Source: Prauserella flavalba (GTDB lineage Bacteria > Actinomycetota > Actinomycetes > Mycobacteriales > Pseudonocardiaceae). From it: 64,000 bases of DNA. The notes beneath the pieces were generated by a model. That model did not search any database. It was given only the letters and a program-made list of their open reading frames with translations, and was not told the origin of the DNA. The stretch spans positions 28,797 through 92,796 of the forward strand of contig NZ_MASU01000020.1 of NCBI RefSeq assembly GCF_003202235.1. The letters are read 5' to 3'. A program made the translations under genes and the position numbers. Below are positions 25,812 to 35,372 of the stretch, piece after piece. Each line of letters begins with the position of its first letter. Positions within the stretch are counted from its first letter, which is position 1.

Positions 25812-27056
25812 CTAGGCTTCGGTGAGCGAGGCTCGCAGCTCCGCCTGGCTCTTGAACAGCGTGCCCGCCGTGGGCAGGGCGTCGCGGTCCGGCCAGGTTT
25901 CCGTGTCCCACAACGACGAGCGCGTGAAGGCCCGGCCACAGTGGACGAACAGCTCGCCGACCTCCACCGTGATCGCCAGGTCCGGCGCTGTGCCGTTCAC
26001 CGCCAGCCGCTCCAGCAGCGGGCCCTCACGCACGATCGTGGCCCTGCCGTTGACCCGCAGCGTGTGGTCGACGCCCGGGACGACGAACAGCATGCCGACC
26101 TGATCGTTGCGCAGGATGTTGCGCATGCTGTCCACGCGCCGGTTGCCGTTGCGGTCGGCGAAGGCGAGCGTGCGGCCGTCGCCGAGGACGAGCACGGTGC
26201 CGGCCGGGTCGCCGCGCGGTGACACGTCCACGGTGCCGTCGTCGGCGCTCGTGGCGAGCAGGAAGAACGGCGAAGCCTCCAGGAACCGCCGCGACTCGTC
26301 GTCGATCCCGGCCACCGGTTTGTCGAGGATCACCTGCGCGGGCTCCTCCACCACCTCGCGCAGCTCGTCCTCCGTGGACACCGCCTTCATGGTGTGGTGC
26401 CTGCCGATGGGCACGATCAGCGGGGTCGCCGAGACGGGGTCGGGCACCACCCGGCACGGCAGCCCGAACACCTCGCGCACCAGCTCCTCCGAGACCACCG
26501 CGGCGGGCGCGCCCTCGGCCACCGGCTCGCCGTCCTTGAGCAGCAGAAGGTGATCGGCGTAGCGGCAGGCGAGGCTGAGATCGTGCAGCACGGTGACGAT
26601 CGCGGTGTCCTCGGCGTGGTTGAGGTCGGCGAGCAGGTCGAGCAGCTCCACCTGCTCGGCCACGTCGAGCAACGTCGTCGGCTCGTCGAGCAGCAGCACG
26701 CCCGTGCGCTGGGCCAGCGCCATCGCGATCCACACGCGCTGACGCCAGGCGGCGGACAGCTCGTCGACGGGCCGGTCGGCCAGCTCCAGCGTGCCGGTGG
26801 CCCGCATGGCCCCTGCCACGGCCTCGTCGCCGGCACCCGGGCCGAGGCCGACGACATCCGCCACCGTGATGCCCTCCGGCGCGGACGGCAGGAGGCCGAG
26901 CTTCCCCGCGACCTCCACGCCCGGCAGCGTGTGGATGGCCTTGCCGTCGAGGCACGTGGCGGCCGACCGCAGCGCCCGCGCCCGCTCGCGCAGCAGAGCC
27001 GACCTGCCGGAGCCCTGAGGCCCGGCGATCACGGTGAAACCCGGCTGGTCCGGCAC
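25812..27056 (-). CDS. ABC ATPase fused to a PPOX-type flavin domain
   Basis: A 414-residue two-domain protein. Residues ~1-215 resemble a FepC-type siderophore-importer ATPase: Walker A reads GPQGSGRSAL with Arg in place of Lys, the signature motif is degenerate (ELSAAWRQRV instead of LSGGQ), while Walker B LLLDEPTTLLD and the switch His in TVLHDLSLA are kept. Residues ~225-414 look like a pyridoxamine-phosphate-oxidase-like FMN split barrel (FLLATSADDGTVDVSPRGDP, RNILRNDQVGMLFVVPG). It follows the siderophore-binding lipoprotein by 7 bp. A flavin reductase for ferric siderophore coupled to uptake is my inference; loss of ATPase activity is possible. Confidence 0.75.
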   Translation of the reverse strand: MPDQPGFTVIAGPQGSGRSALLRERARALRSAATCLDGKAIHTLPGVEVAGKLGLLPSAPEGITVADVVGLGPGAGDEAVAGAMRATGTLELADRPVDELSAAWRQRVWIAMALAQRTGVLLLDEPTTLLDVAEQVELLDLLADLNHAEDTAIVTVLHDLSLACRYADHLLLLKDGEPVAEGAPAAVVSEELVREVFGLPCRVVPDPVSATPLIVPIGRHHTMKAVSTEDELREVVEEPAQVILDKPVAGIDDESRRFLEASPFFLLATSADDGTVDVSPRGDPAGTVLVLGDGRTLAFADRNGNRRVDSMRNILRNDQVGMLFVVPGVDHTLRVNGRATIVREGPLLERLAVNGTAPDLAITVEVGELFVHCGRAFTRSSLWDTETWPDRDALPTAGTLFKSQAELRASLTEA

Positions 27057-27063
27057 GTCGCGG

Positions 27064-28077
27064 TCAGCCCGCGAGCGCGTCGGCGAACATCGGCACCGTC
27101 TTGTCCAGCGCGTAGGACAGGCCGACCACCGAGGCGCTCGAGAACGCCTGCGACACCGTGGGGTCGCTCAGCACCACGCTGCGCCCGTCCTTGACCGAGG
27201 GAATGTTCCGGTACAGCGGGTCACGGGTGGCCTGGTCGGCTTCGACGCCGATGGGGAACAGCACCGTCAGGTCGGCGTCGAGCAGGTCGAGCCGCTCGTT
27301 CGAGATCGGCACCCAGAAGTCGTCACCGGCGAGCTCCTGCACCGTCGGCGAATTGACGAACCCGAGCTGCTCCAGGAACTCGACCCGGCCGTCACCGTTG
27401 ACGTAGGCGCCCCACGACTCGGCGGTGCGCGCGGCGACGGCCACCGTGGTGTCCTTGAACTCGGGGTGGTCCTGCGCGGCCCTGGTGAACTTCGCCTCGA
27501 GGTCGTCGTGCAGCTGCCTGGCCTCGTCCTGCTTGCCCAGTGCCTTGCCGATCAGGTCGAGCTGGTCCTGCCACGAGGTCAGGTAGGCGTCGGCGCCCTC
27601 GGGGACGCTCACCACCGGCACACCGAGCTGGCTGAGGCGGTCGTAGCGCTCGCGGTCGCCGCTCGCGCGGGTGTCGAGGATGAGGTCGGGGTTCAGCCCG
27701 GCGAGCTGTTCCAGGTTCGGTTCCATCGTGCCGAGCTGGGCGGGCGGGTTGGTGTAGCGCTGTTCGACCCACGGTCCGAGGCCGTCGCCGCCGACGGCGA
27801 GCCAGTCGCTGACGCCGACCGGCTCGACGCCGAGCGCGAGCGCCACCTCGGCGTCGCTCCAGCCGAGCGCCACCACGCGCTGCGGCGCCTTCTCGATCGT
27901 CACGTCGCCGAACTTGGTGTCGACCGTGACGGGGAAGCCGGTGCCCGTGTTGGTCTGCGCCTGGCCCGTGTCCTCGCCGCCCTCGTCACCGCCCGTCGAG
28001 CAGCCCGCGAGTGCTACGAGCACACCGGCGAGCAGCACGGCGAGACCTCGACGGACCGGGGAGAGGGCAGTGCGCAT
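27064..28077 (-). CDS. Iron-siderophore binding lipoprotein (ABC importer)
   Basis: A 337-residue substrate-binding protein of the FepB/FhuD type. The signal ends in lipobox LALAGC (~22-27), followed by a Gly/Glu-rich linker. The family block RVVALGWSDAEVALALGVEP is at ~67-86 and NLEQLAGLNPDLILDTRAS at ~122. It is tethered outside the membrane and would deliver ferric siderophore to a permease. No FecCD-type permease gene is present nearby; the only partner is the ATPase-flavin fusion. An IdeR-like iron box lies 28 bp upstream of the start. Confidence 0.87.
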   Translation of the reverse strand: MRTALSPVRRGLAVLLAGVLVALAGCSTGGDEGGEDTGQAQTNTGTGFPVTVDTKFGDVTIEKAPQRVVALGWSDAEVALALGVEPVGVSDWLAVGGDGLGPWVEQRYTNPPAQLGTMEPNLEQLAGLNPDLILDTRASGDRERYDRLSQLGVPVVSVPEGADAYLTSWQDQLDLIGKALGKQDEARQLHDDLEAKFTRAAQDHPEFKDTTVAVAARTAESWGAYVNGDGRVEFLEQLGFVNSPTVQELAGDDFWVPISNERLDLLDADLTVLFPIGVEADQATRDPLYRNIPSVKDGRSVVLSDPTVSQAFSSASVVGLSYALDKTVPMFADALAG

Positions 28078-28104
28078 GGCGGGTGGCCTTTCGCGGGACG
28101 GCTC

Positions 28105-28123
28105 TTAGCTGTGGCTACCCTAA
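28105..28123. promoter_or_regulatory. IdeR/DtxR iron box
   Basis: TTAGCTGTGGCTACCCTAA matches 15 of 19 positions of the actinobacterial IdeR/DtxR consensus (TTAGGTTAGGCTAACCTAA). It lies upstream of the siderophore-binding protein gene, so repression by iron-loaded IdeR is expected. Confidence 0.75.
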
Positions 28124-28166
28124 CTTCCGATCCTCGTTCTGAGTACGTCCGGTTCGATGACGACGA

Positions 28167-29312
28167 TCACACGGTCTTGAGCAGGGTCGTCACCAGCTCG
28201 GCCACCTGGCCGGTCTCGATCAGGAACCCGTCGTGGCCGTACTCCGAGGTGAGCACCCACGGCTGTCCGGAACCCGGCAGCGCGGCGGCCAGCTCACGCT
28301 GCTGCCGAAGCGGGTACAGCCGGTCGCTGTCGATTCCGGCCACGACCGTCGTGGCGGTGACCCCGCGCAGCGCGGCCGCGACGCCGCCCCGGCCCCTGCC
28401 GACGTCGTGGGTGTTCATGGCTTCGGCCAGGCGCAGATAGCTGTTGGCGTCGAAGCGGCGGGCCAGCTTCGCCGCGTGGTGGTCCAGATAGGACTCGACG
28501 GCGAACCGGCCGCCGGAGAGCGGGTCCTCGCCGGGCTGCGGGTCGCCGTCGAACCGGGCGGCCAGTTCCGGTTCGCTGCGGTAGGTCAGGTGCGCGATGC
28601 GCCGCGCGATCCCGAGCCCGCGGTGCGGCCCGTCTCCGTCCGGGGCGAAGTAGTAGTCACCGCCCCGGAACCCGGGGTCGGCCCTGATCGCCGCGAGCTG
28701 GGCCGAGGTCCAGCCGATCTGGTCGGCGCCGGAGCGGGCGGGTGCGGCGAGGACCGCGAGCCGCCGCACGCGCCGCGGCTGCGAGACGCCCCATTCGAGC
28801 GCGCGCATGCCGCCCATCGACCCGCCGAGCACGAGCGCCCACGAGGCGATGCCGAGCTCGTCGGCCAGCGCGACCTCGGCGGTCACGAGGTCGCGGATCG
28901 TCAAGTGCGGGAACCGGCTGCCCCACGGCAGGCCGTCCGGCGACGTCGACGCCGGTCCGGTGCTGCCCTGGCAGCCGCCGAGCGCGTTGGGTGCCACGAC
29001 GAACAGCTCGCCGGTGTCGAGCGCCCTGCCCGGCCCGACCAGGCCGTCCCACCAGCCCGGGCCGGGATGGCCGGGCTGCGCGGGTCCCGCCACGTGGCTG
29101 TCGCCGGTGAGCGCGTGCAGCACCAGCACCGCGTTGGAGCCGTCGGCGGCGAGCTCGCCCCACGTCTCGTAGGCGAGGCGGTAGCCGGGCAGCACACCGC
29201 CGCGCTCCAGCGCGAGCGGCCGCGGGGAGCGGAACCACCGCCGCCGGCCGGGCGGGTCTCCCTCGCGCCAGGCGCCGCTGACCGGAAGGAGACCGCCCGT
29301 CCGGTCGGTCAC
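28167..29312 (-). CDS. metX: Homoserine O-acetyltransferase
   Basis: A 381-residue alpha/beta hydrolase-fold enzyme that acetylates homoserine with acetyl-CoA, the entry to methionine synthesis. The nucleophile Ser lies in VLGGSMGGMRALEW (~150), with Asp in GIDSDRLYP and His in YGHDGFL near the C-terminus. NALGGCQGSTGP is the family oxyanion block. GTG 29312 overlaps the metY stop by 4 bp (GTGA), so metY-metX are translated together. Acyl specificity (acetyl versus succinyl) is inferred from the metY neighbour. Confidence 0.92.
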   Translation of the reverse strand: MTDRTGGLLPVSGAWREGDPPGRRRWFRSPRPLALERGGVLPGYRLAYETWGELAADGSNAVLVLHALTGDSHVAGPAQPGHPGPGWWDGLVGPGRALDTGELFVVAPNALGGCQGSTGPASTSPDGLPWGSRFPHLTIRDLVTAEVALADELGIASWALVLGGSMGGMRALEWGVSQPRRVRRLAVLAAPARSGADQIGWTSAQLAAIRADPGFRGGDYYFAPDGDGPHRGLGIARRIAHLTYRSEPELAARFDGDPQPGEDPLSGGRFAVESYLDHHAAKLARRFDANSYLRLAEAMNTHDVGRGRGGVAAALRGVTATTVVAGIDSDRLYPLRQQRELAAALPGSGQPWVLTSEYGHDGFLIETGQVAELVTTLLKTV

Positions 29313-30616
29313 AGCTTGTCCTTGGCCGCCCGGAAACCCGCCTCGAGGTCGGCCTTGAGATCCTCGATGTGCTCCAGTCCCACCGACAGCCGCACGAGGC
29401 CGGGGGTGACGCCCGTGACGGTCTGCTCGTCGGCGGTGAGCTGCGAGTGGGTGGTGCTCGCCGGGTGGACGATGAGGCTGCGCACGTCGCCGATGTTCAC
29501 GAGCTGGCTGAACAGCTCGGTGCCGTCGACGAACGCCCGGCCCGCCTCGACGCCGCCGCGCAGGTCGAACGACACCACCGCGCCCGCGCCCTTCGGCAGG
29601 TACTTCCGGGCCGCCGCGTACCACGGGCTCGACGGCAGCCCCGCGTAGTAGACGGCCGCCACCTCGTCGCGGGCCTCCAGCCACTCGGCGAGGGCCTGCG
29701 CGTTGGCGACGTGCCGTTCCAGTCGCAGCGACAGCGTCTCGATCCCCTGCAGCACCAGGAAGCTCGTCAGCGGGGCGATCGCGGCGCCGGTGTCGCGCAG
29801 CAGCTGCACGCGCAGCTTCGCGGCGAACGCGCCGGGGCCGAGCGCCTCCCAGTACCGCAGGCCGTGGTAGCTCGGGTCCGGTTCGGAGAAGTCGGGGAAC
29901 CGCTCGGTGTGGGCGCCGAAGTCGAACGTGCCGCCGTCCACCACGACGCCGGCGATGGCGGTGCCGTGCCCGCCGAGGTACTTCGTCGCCGAGTGCACCA
30001 CGATGTCCGCGCCGTGTTCCAGCGGGCGCAGCAGGTACGGCGTGGGCACCGTGTTGTCCACCACGAGCGGCACGCCGACCTCGTGAGCCAGAGCGGCGAC
30101 CGCCTCGATGTCGAGGACGTTGGACCTCGGGTTGCCGAGCGTCTCGGCGAAGAACAGCTTGGTGTTGGGCCGCACCGCCGCCCGCCACTGACCCAGGTCG
30201 TCGGGATCGTCCACGAAGGACACCTCGATGCCGAGCTTCGGCAGCGTGTAGTGGAAGAGGTTGTAGGTGCCGCCGTAGAGCGAGGCGCTGGACACGAAGT
30301 GGTCGCCTGCGCGCGCGAGGTTGAGGATGGTCGCGGTCTCGGCGGCCTGGCCCGAGGCGAACGCCACGGCGGCGACCCCGCCCTCCAGCGCGGCGACGCG
30401 CTGCTCGAACACGTCCTGCGTCGGGTTGTTGATGCGCGTGTAGATGTTGCCCGGCTCGGCGAGGCTGAACAGGTCGGCGCCGTGCTGCGTGTCCCGGAAC
30501 ACGTACGACGTCGTCTGGTAGATCGGCGTCGCCCGCGCTCCGGTCGCCGGGTCGGGGGTGGCCCCGGCGTGGATCTGCTGCGTCTCGAACGACCAGCTCG
30601 CCGGTGTCTGCGTCAT
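29309..30616 (-). CDS. metY: O-acetylhomoserine sulfhydrylase
   Basis: A 435-residue PLP enzyme of the Cys/Met family that makes homocysteine from O-acetylhomoserine and sulfide. The PLP lysine lies in [12 protein letters not shown] (~213). Substrate blocks [13 protein letters not shown] (~59) and [15 protein letters not shown] (~185) are typical, and the C-terminus [14 protein letters not shown] is standard. ATG 30616 is preceded by AGAGGGAGA. It heads the metY-metX operon, whose leader contains hairpins (see 30617-30760). Confidence 0.93.
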   Translation of the reverse strand: MTQTPASWSFETQQIHAGATPDPATGARATPIYQTTSYVFRDTQHGADLFSLAEPGNIYTRINNPTQDVFEQRVAALEGGVAAVAFASGQAAETATILNLARAGDHFVSSASLYGGTYNLFHYTLPKLGIEVSFVDDPDDLGQWRAAVRPNTKLFFAETLGNPRSNVLDIEAVAALAHEVGVPLVVDNTVPTPYLLRPLEHGADIVVHSATKYLGGHGTAIAGVVVDGGTFDFGAHTERFPDFSEPDPSYHGLRYWEALGPGAFAAKLRVQLLRDTGAAIAPLTSFLVLQGIETLSLRLERHVANAQALAEWLEARDEVAAVYYAGLPSSPWYAAARKYLPKGAGAVVSFDLRGGVEAGRAFVDGTELFSQLVNIGDVRSLIVHPASTTHSQLTADEQTVTGVTPGLVRLSVGLEHIEDLKADLEAGFRAAKDKL

Positions 30617-30760
30617 GGGATCTCCCTCTGTGTTCGGAAAACTCTGTGTCCGGACCAGAGTTAGCGGACGCGGGGTGTGCGGGACACCCCTTCCCAGCAC
30701 GCGGAACGAACGCGGATTTCTCCTGGAGAGAAAGGAATTCCGGATAGCACGACCGGGTGA
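30617..30760 (-). promoter_or_regulatory. metYX leader region with stacked hairpins
   Basis: Three inverted repeats lie upstream of metY: AACTCTG/CAGAGTT (30640-30662), GGGGTGT/ACACCCC (30672-30690) and TTTCTC/GAGAAA (30717-30733). No S-box, SAM-II or SAM-IV core (such as the GGCAACC element) could be seen on this strand. The rest of the gap to 30966 carries no convincing gene. The region may be an attenuator or an operator region. Confidence 0.4.
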
Positions 30761-30966
30761 GCGAGCAGCGGATCACTTGCCTTGCGGTGGTGGACATGAC
30801 CGGCCGTCGCCGGAGCGGTGGGGCGGCGAAGGGCGGCTACCAGCGCCTCGACGCCGACCGTGACCGTCGTGCTCGTACAGGCGGCCCAGTTCGCAGGGAA
30901 CCGGTCGGCACGCAAGGCGTTACGGCAGAGCGGGCAGGGCTCGCCGGTGCCCCGCCCGCCTCGCCG

Positions 30967-31419
30967 TCACGGCGTGAGGTCGATCGCGGAGCGGAACGAG
31001 CCGTCCATGTAGAACGGCGTCGACGTGTGCTCGTGGGTGATCCGCCACGTGCCCTCGATCCGGCGCAGGCACACGGTGGCGCGGTACCAGAGGTCGAAGC
31101 CCTCCGCCGAGCCGCGCGGCACGGCCGACATCCGGTTCAGGCTGTGGCAGAAGGCGACGTCGCCGCCCACGGTGACGTCGAGGTCGCGGACCTCGGCGTC
31201 CACGGGGCCGTCGAACGTCGCCAGCCATGCGCGCACGCCGTCCGCGTCGAGCACCTCGGCGCCGGTGTGCCGCAGCGGCGGCGCGAGGTCGAACTTCACG
31301 GTCTCCGCCGTGTAGCGGGCGACGAGCGCATCGGCGTCGCCCGCGCGCAGCGCTTCGGTCTGTTCCGCGATCACGTCGCGGACCTCGGCCTCGGCCCGGC
31401 TCAGTACGGTGCTGTTCAT
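30967..31419 (-). CDS. SnoaL/NTF2-like protein
   Basis: A 150-residue protein of the NTF2-like superfamily (SgcJ/YybH type): an N-terminal helix with RAGDADALVARYTAE, then a cone of strands ending CLRRIEGTWRITHEHTSTPF. Such domains bind small molecules and are fused to, or encoded near, ECF sigma factors of groups 41/42. It is divergent from the DGPF protein and sigma-factor genes, so it is likely part of that system, possibly as a target or sensor. Confidence 0.8.
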   Translation of the reverse strand: MNSTVLSRAEAEVRDVIAEQTEALRAGDADALVARYTAETVKFDLAPPLRHTGAEVLDADGVRAWLATFDGPVDAEVRDLDVTVGGDVAFCHSLNRMSAVPRGSAEGFDLWYRATVCLRRIEGTWRITHEHTSTPFYMDGSFRSAIDLTP

Positions 31420-31534
31420 CGGATCCTCCTCGGTCGGGCACCCCTCTCGGTGCCGCTCACCGGGGTGTAGAAGCCGGAGCGGCGATTTCGACGCCCATCG
31501 GTGAGAGAATTCGCGGGAGTTCCGGGAGGCATCG

Positions 31535-31902
31535 GTGAAGTACGTGATCCTGATCTACGGCAATCCCGCGTCGCGTGAGCTCTGGTCGCGGCTCACGCCC
31601 GAGCAGCGGCGGGAGGGGCTCGCCGACTACGCCGCGCTGGACGCCGACCTCGCCGCGTCGGGGGAGATGATCGTGTCCGAGGCGCTCGCCGATCCGGCGA
31701 AGACCACGCGGGTCACCGTGCGCGAGGGCACCACGCTGACCAGCGACGGGCCGTTCGCCGAGGCCAAGGAGCTGCTCGCCGGGTTCTTCCTGGTCGACTG
31801 CGAGAGCACCGAGCGGGCCGTCGAGATCGCCGCGCGGGTGCCGGAGGCCGCGTTCGGCCTTGTGGAGGTGCGTCCCGTGGTGGAGCTCGACGAGCTGGCG
31901 GG

Positions 31903-31906
<4 letters not shown>
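31535..31906 (+). CDS. DGPF/YCII domain protein
   Basis: A 123-residue protein of the YCII-related DGPF family. It starts MKYVILIYGNP and contains the signature TSDGPFAEAKELLAGFFLVDC (about 69-89). DGPF proteins are genetically coupled to ECF42 sigma factors, as here: the stop overlaps the sigma-factor start by 4 bp (GTGA). No cytoplasmic enzyme activity is established for the family; a role in signalling to the sigma factor is proposed. Confidence 0.88.
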
Positions 31907-33108
<1,202 letters not shown>

Positions 33109-33163
33109 CGGGAATCATGCGGGATCTTTCGCCCTCCGCTGGTCGGCGGATTGCGCCCCGGTG

Positions 33164-33208
33164 GTGAACACAGGTTTACTTCAACGGGCGCGGTGAACAG
33201 AGGTTCAC
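33164..33208. promoter_or_regulatory. Tandem TetR operators before MFS gene
   Basis: Two palindromes on the same side of the helix: GTGAAC-ACAG-GTTTAC (33164-33179) and the perfect GTGAAC-AGAG-GTTCAC (33193-33208), 29 bp between centres. They lie 40 bp ahead of the MFS start and probably bind the TetR protein encoded just after the carrier. Confidence 0.65.
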
Positions 33209-33247
33209 CGCCGTCGCCAGCCAGCCGAGGGAAAGGGGAGCTCAGTC

Positions 33248-34696
33248 GTGGCCGCACGGTCGTCCACCGGGTCGAGAGCGGCGATCGGGGTGCTCGCGTC
33301 GTCGGGCATCGTGGTGTCGCTGATGCAGACGCTGGCGGTCCCGCTGCTGCCGGAGTTCCCTCGCCTGCTCGGCACCACGCCCTCCAGCGCCGCGTGGCTG
33401 ATCACGATGACGCTGCTGACCGGGGCCGTGTTCGCGCCGGTGCTCGGCAGGCTCGGCGACATGTACGGCAAGCGGCGCATGCTGCTCGTCGCGCTTGCTG
33501 CGATGGCGGTCGGCAGCGCGCTCGGCGCCGTGAGCAGCGAGTTCGTGGTGGTGCTCATCGCACGCGGCCTGCAGGGGGTCGCGATCGGCGTGATCCCGCT
33601 CGGCATCAGCATCATGCGCGACGAACTGCCTCCTGAGCGGGTCGGCACCGGCATCGCCGTGATGAGCTCCACCCTGGGAGCCGGTGGTGCCGTCGGCCTC
33701 CCACTCACCGGGCTCGTCGCCGAGCACGCCGACTGGCACTGGCTCTTCGCGGGCTCCGCGGTGTTCGCCGTGATCCAGATGGTGCTCGTGTGGCTGCTCG
33801 TGCCGGAGTCGCCGGTGCGCAGCGGCGGCCGGTTCGACGCCGTGGGCGCGATCGGGCTGTCGGCGGCGCTGCTGTGCCTGCTGCTGCCCGTGTCGCGCGG
33901 GACGGAGTGGGGCTGGGGCAGCCCGCTCGTGCTCGGCCTCTTCGGCGCGGCGCTCGTGCTCTTCCTCGCGTGGGGTTACTACGAGCTGCGCGTGCCCTCC
34001 TCGCCGCTGGTGAACCTGCGGGTCTCGGCGCGTCCTGCGGTGCTGCTGACGAACCTCGCCTCGGTGCTCATCGGAGTGGCGATGTTCGCGTCGTTCATGG
34101 TGAGCGCGCAGATGCTGCAGGCGCCGAGCGGAACGGGGTACGGCTTCGACCTCTCACTCATGCTCAGCGGGGTCGCGCTGCTGCCCGTGGGCGGTGCGAT
34201 GGTGGCGTTCTCCCCGCTGTCGGCGAAGATCTCGGCCCGCTGGGGTCCGGCCGTCACGATGGTGCTCGGGGTCGGTGTGCTCGCGGTCGGCAACCTGGCC
34301 CGTCCGCTGGTGCACTCGCCGCTCGCCGGGGTGATCGTGGTGGTCACCGTCACCGCCATCGGGGCGGCGCTGGCCTACGGCGCCGTGCCCGCGCTCATCA
34401 TGCGCGCCGTGCCGATGTCGGAGACGGCGGCGGCCAACAGCCTCAACGCACTGGCCCGCTCCATCGGCACCTCGACGTGCAGCGCGATCGTCGCGACGGT
34501 GACGGCGGGCATGGTGGTGGAGGTCGGCGGTCACGTGTACCCGTCCACCGACGCCTACACCGTCATCTTCGTGATCGCCGGTGGCGCCGCCGCGCTCGCC
34601 GGCGTGATCGGTCTGCTGATCCCGGGGCCGGGCAAGGGCGCCGAGGCCGTGACGGTGCCCTCACGGGTGGCCGCGACCGCGAGCGGGTCACGTTAG
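33248..34696 (+). CDS. MFS drug/proton antiporter, 14-segment type
   Basis: A 482-residue carrier with about fourteen hydrophobic stretches, of the DHA2 (EmrB/QacA) type. The conserved loop GRLGDMYGKRRMLL follows the second segment and motif C-like GAGGAVGLPLTG the fifth. It would export drugs or other lipophilic compounds. GTG 33248 has GGGGAG upstream. It is followed 9 bp later by a TetR gene, and two TetR-like operators precede it, so autoregulated efflux is likely. Confidence 0.87.
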   Translation: MAARSSTGSRAAIGVLASSGIVVSLMQTLAVPLLPEFPRLLGTTPSSAAWLITMTLLTGAVFAPVLGRLGDMYGKRRMLLVALAAMAVGSALGAVSSEFVVVLIARGLQGVAIGVIPLGISIMRDELPPERVGTGIAVMSSTLGAGGAVGLPLTGLVAEHADWHWLFAGSAVFAVIQMVLVWLLVPESPVRSGGRFDAVGAIGLSAALLCLLLPVSRGTEWGWGSPLVLGLFGAALVLFLAWGYYELRVPSSPLVNLRVSARPAVLLTNLASVLIGVAMFASFMVSAQMLQAPSGTGYGFDLSLMLSGVALLPVGGAMVAFSPLSAKISARWGPAVTMVLGVGVLAVGNLARPLVHSPLAGVIVVVTVTAIGAALAYGAVPALIMRAVPMSETAAANSLNALARSIGTSTCSAIVATVTAGMVVEVGGHVYPSTDAYTVIFVIAGGAAALAGVIGLLIPGPGKGAEAVTVPSRVAATASGSR

Positions 34697-34705
34697 CCTT
34701 ACGCC

Positions 34706-35278
34706 GTGTCCACTCCGGAACCGGTCGCTACAGCGCCTCGCGACGCCTACCTGACCCGCGCCGCCGTGCTCCAGGCCGCCCGCCGCCGGTTCTCGTTGCA
34801 CGGCTACGCCGACGTGAAGCTGCGCGATGTCGCCGCCGACGCCGACGTGAGCGCCGCGCTGGTGCTGAAGTACTTCGGCAGTAAGGAAGAGCTCTTCGCC
34901 GAGGCGTCCAGTTTCGAGGCCGACGCCGCGGTGCTGCTCGACTGCCCGCTGGAGGAACTCGGTGAGCACCTCGTGCGCACCCTGCTCGACTACCACGAGC
35001 GCACGCAGGCCGATCCCTTGCTGCGCGCGCTGTTCACGTCGTCGCGCCCCGGTGGTGCGACGTTCCGCGAGAACTTCGAGCGGCAGTTCGTCGCCGAGCT
35101 GAGCCGCCGCCTGGACGGTGCCGAGCCGAGGCTGCGCGCCGAGCTCGTCTGCGCGCACCTGATCGGCCTCGGCGCGACGCGGCTCGTGCTGCGCATCGGC
35201 GCCGAACCCCGCGAGCGGGTGATCGCGAGGACGGCGCCGTTGCTGCAGGGCTGGATCGACGGCACGGCGCCGTTCTAG
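34706..35278 (+). CDS. TetR family repressor
   Basis: A 190-residue TetR protein with helix-turn-helix at about 17-62 (AAVLQAARRRFSLHGYADVKLRDVA and SAALVLKYFGSKEELF; shown as separate segments) and a TetR C-terminal domain. It lies 9 bp after the MFS carrier and probably represses the operon at the tandem operators 33164-33208, with the exported compound as inducer. Its stop lies inside the left arm of a long inverted repeat. Confidence 0.88.
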   Translation: MSTPEPVATAPRDAYLTRAAVLQAARRRFSLHGYADVKLRDVAADADVSAALVLKYFGSKEELFAEASSFEADAAVLLDCPLEELGEHLVRTLLDYHERTQADPLLRALFTSSRPGGATFRENFERQFVAELSRRLDGAEPRLRAELVCAHLIGLGATRLVLRIGAEPRERVIARTAPLLQGWIDGTAPF

Positions 35279-35372
35279 GAGCGTGCTGAACGACTCCGCC
35301 CGTAGCGAGCGGCGATCCAGGCGCCGTCTGGGCGTCGCGCAGTAGGGCAGCGGTTGTTCAGCGCGCTCCTAG
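35275..35372. repeat. Long-armed inverted repeat spanning two stop codons
   Basis: CTAGGAGCGTGCTGAAC (35275-35291) pairs with GTTCAGCGCGCTCCTAG (35356-35372) at 16 of 17 positions, around a 64-nt insert that contains its own imperfect stem. The left arm holds the TetR stop codon and the right arm the stop of the convergent secreted-protein gene. It may be a bidirectional terminator or a short repeat element inserted at both gene ends. Confidence 0.65.

Noticed and set aside
28105..28123. Zur or other metal-regulator site instead of an iron box
   Set aside because: The symmetry and sequence fit the IdeR consensus well (15/19) and the gene is a siderophore-binding protein; a Zur-type AT-rich centre is not seen.
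30617..30760. SAM-IV or S-box riboswitch before metY
   Set aside because: The conserved core (for example GGCAACC) is absent from this strand; only unassigned hairpins remain.
30661..30970. Small Cys-containing protein (CPLCRNALRADRFPANW) downstream of the SnoaL gene
   Set aside because: The frame is coding-like, but no ATG, GTG or TTG with a ribosome site precedes the CPLC motif after the SnoaL stop, and third-position GC is lower than in the neighbours.
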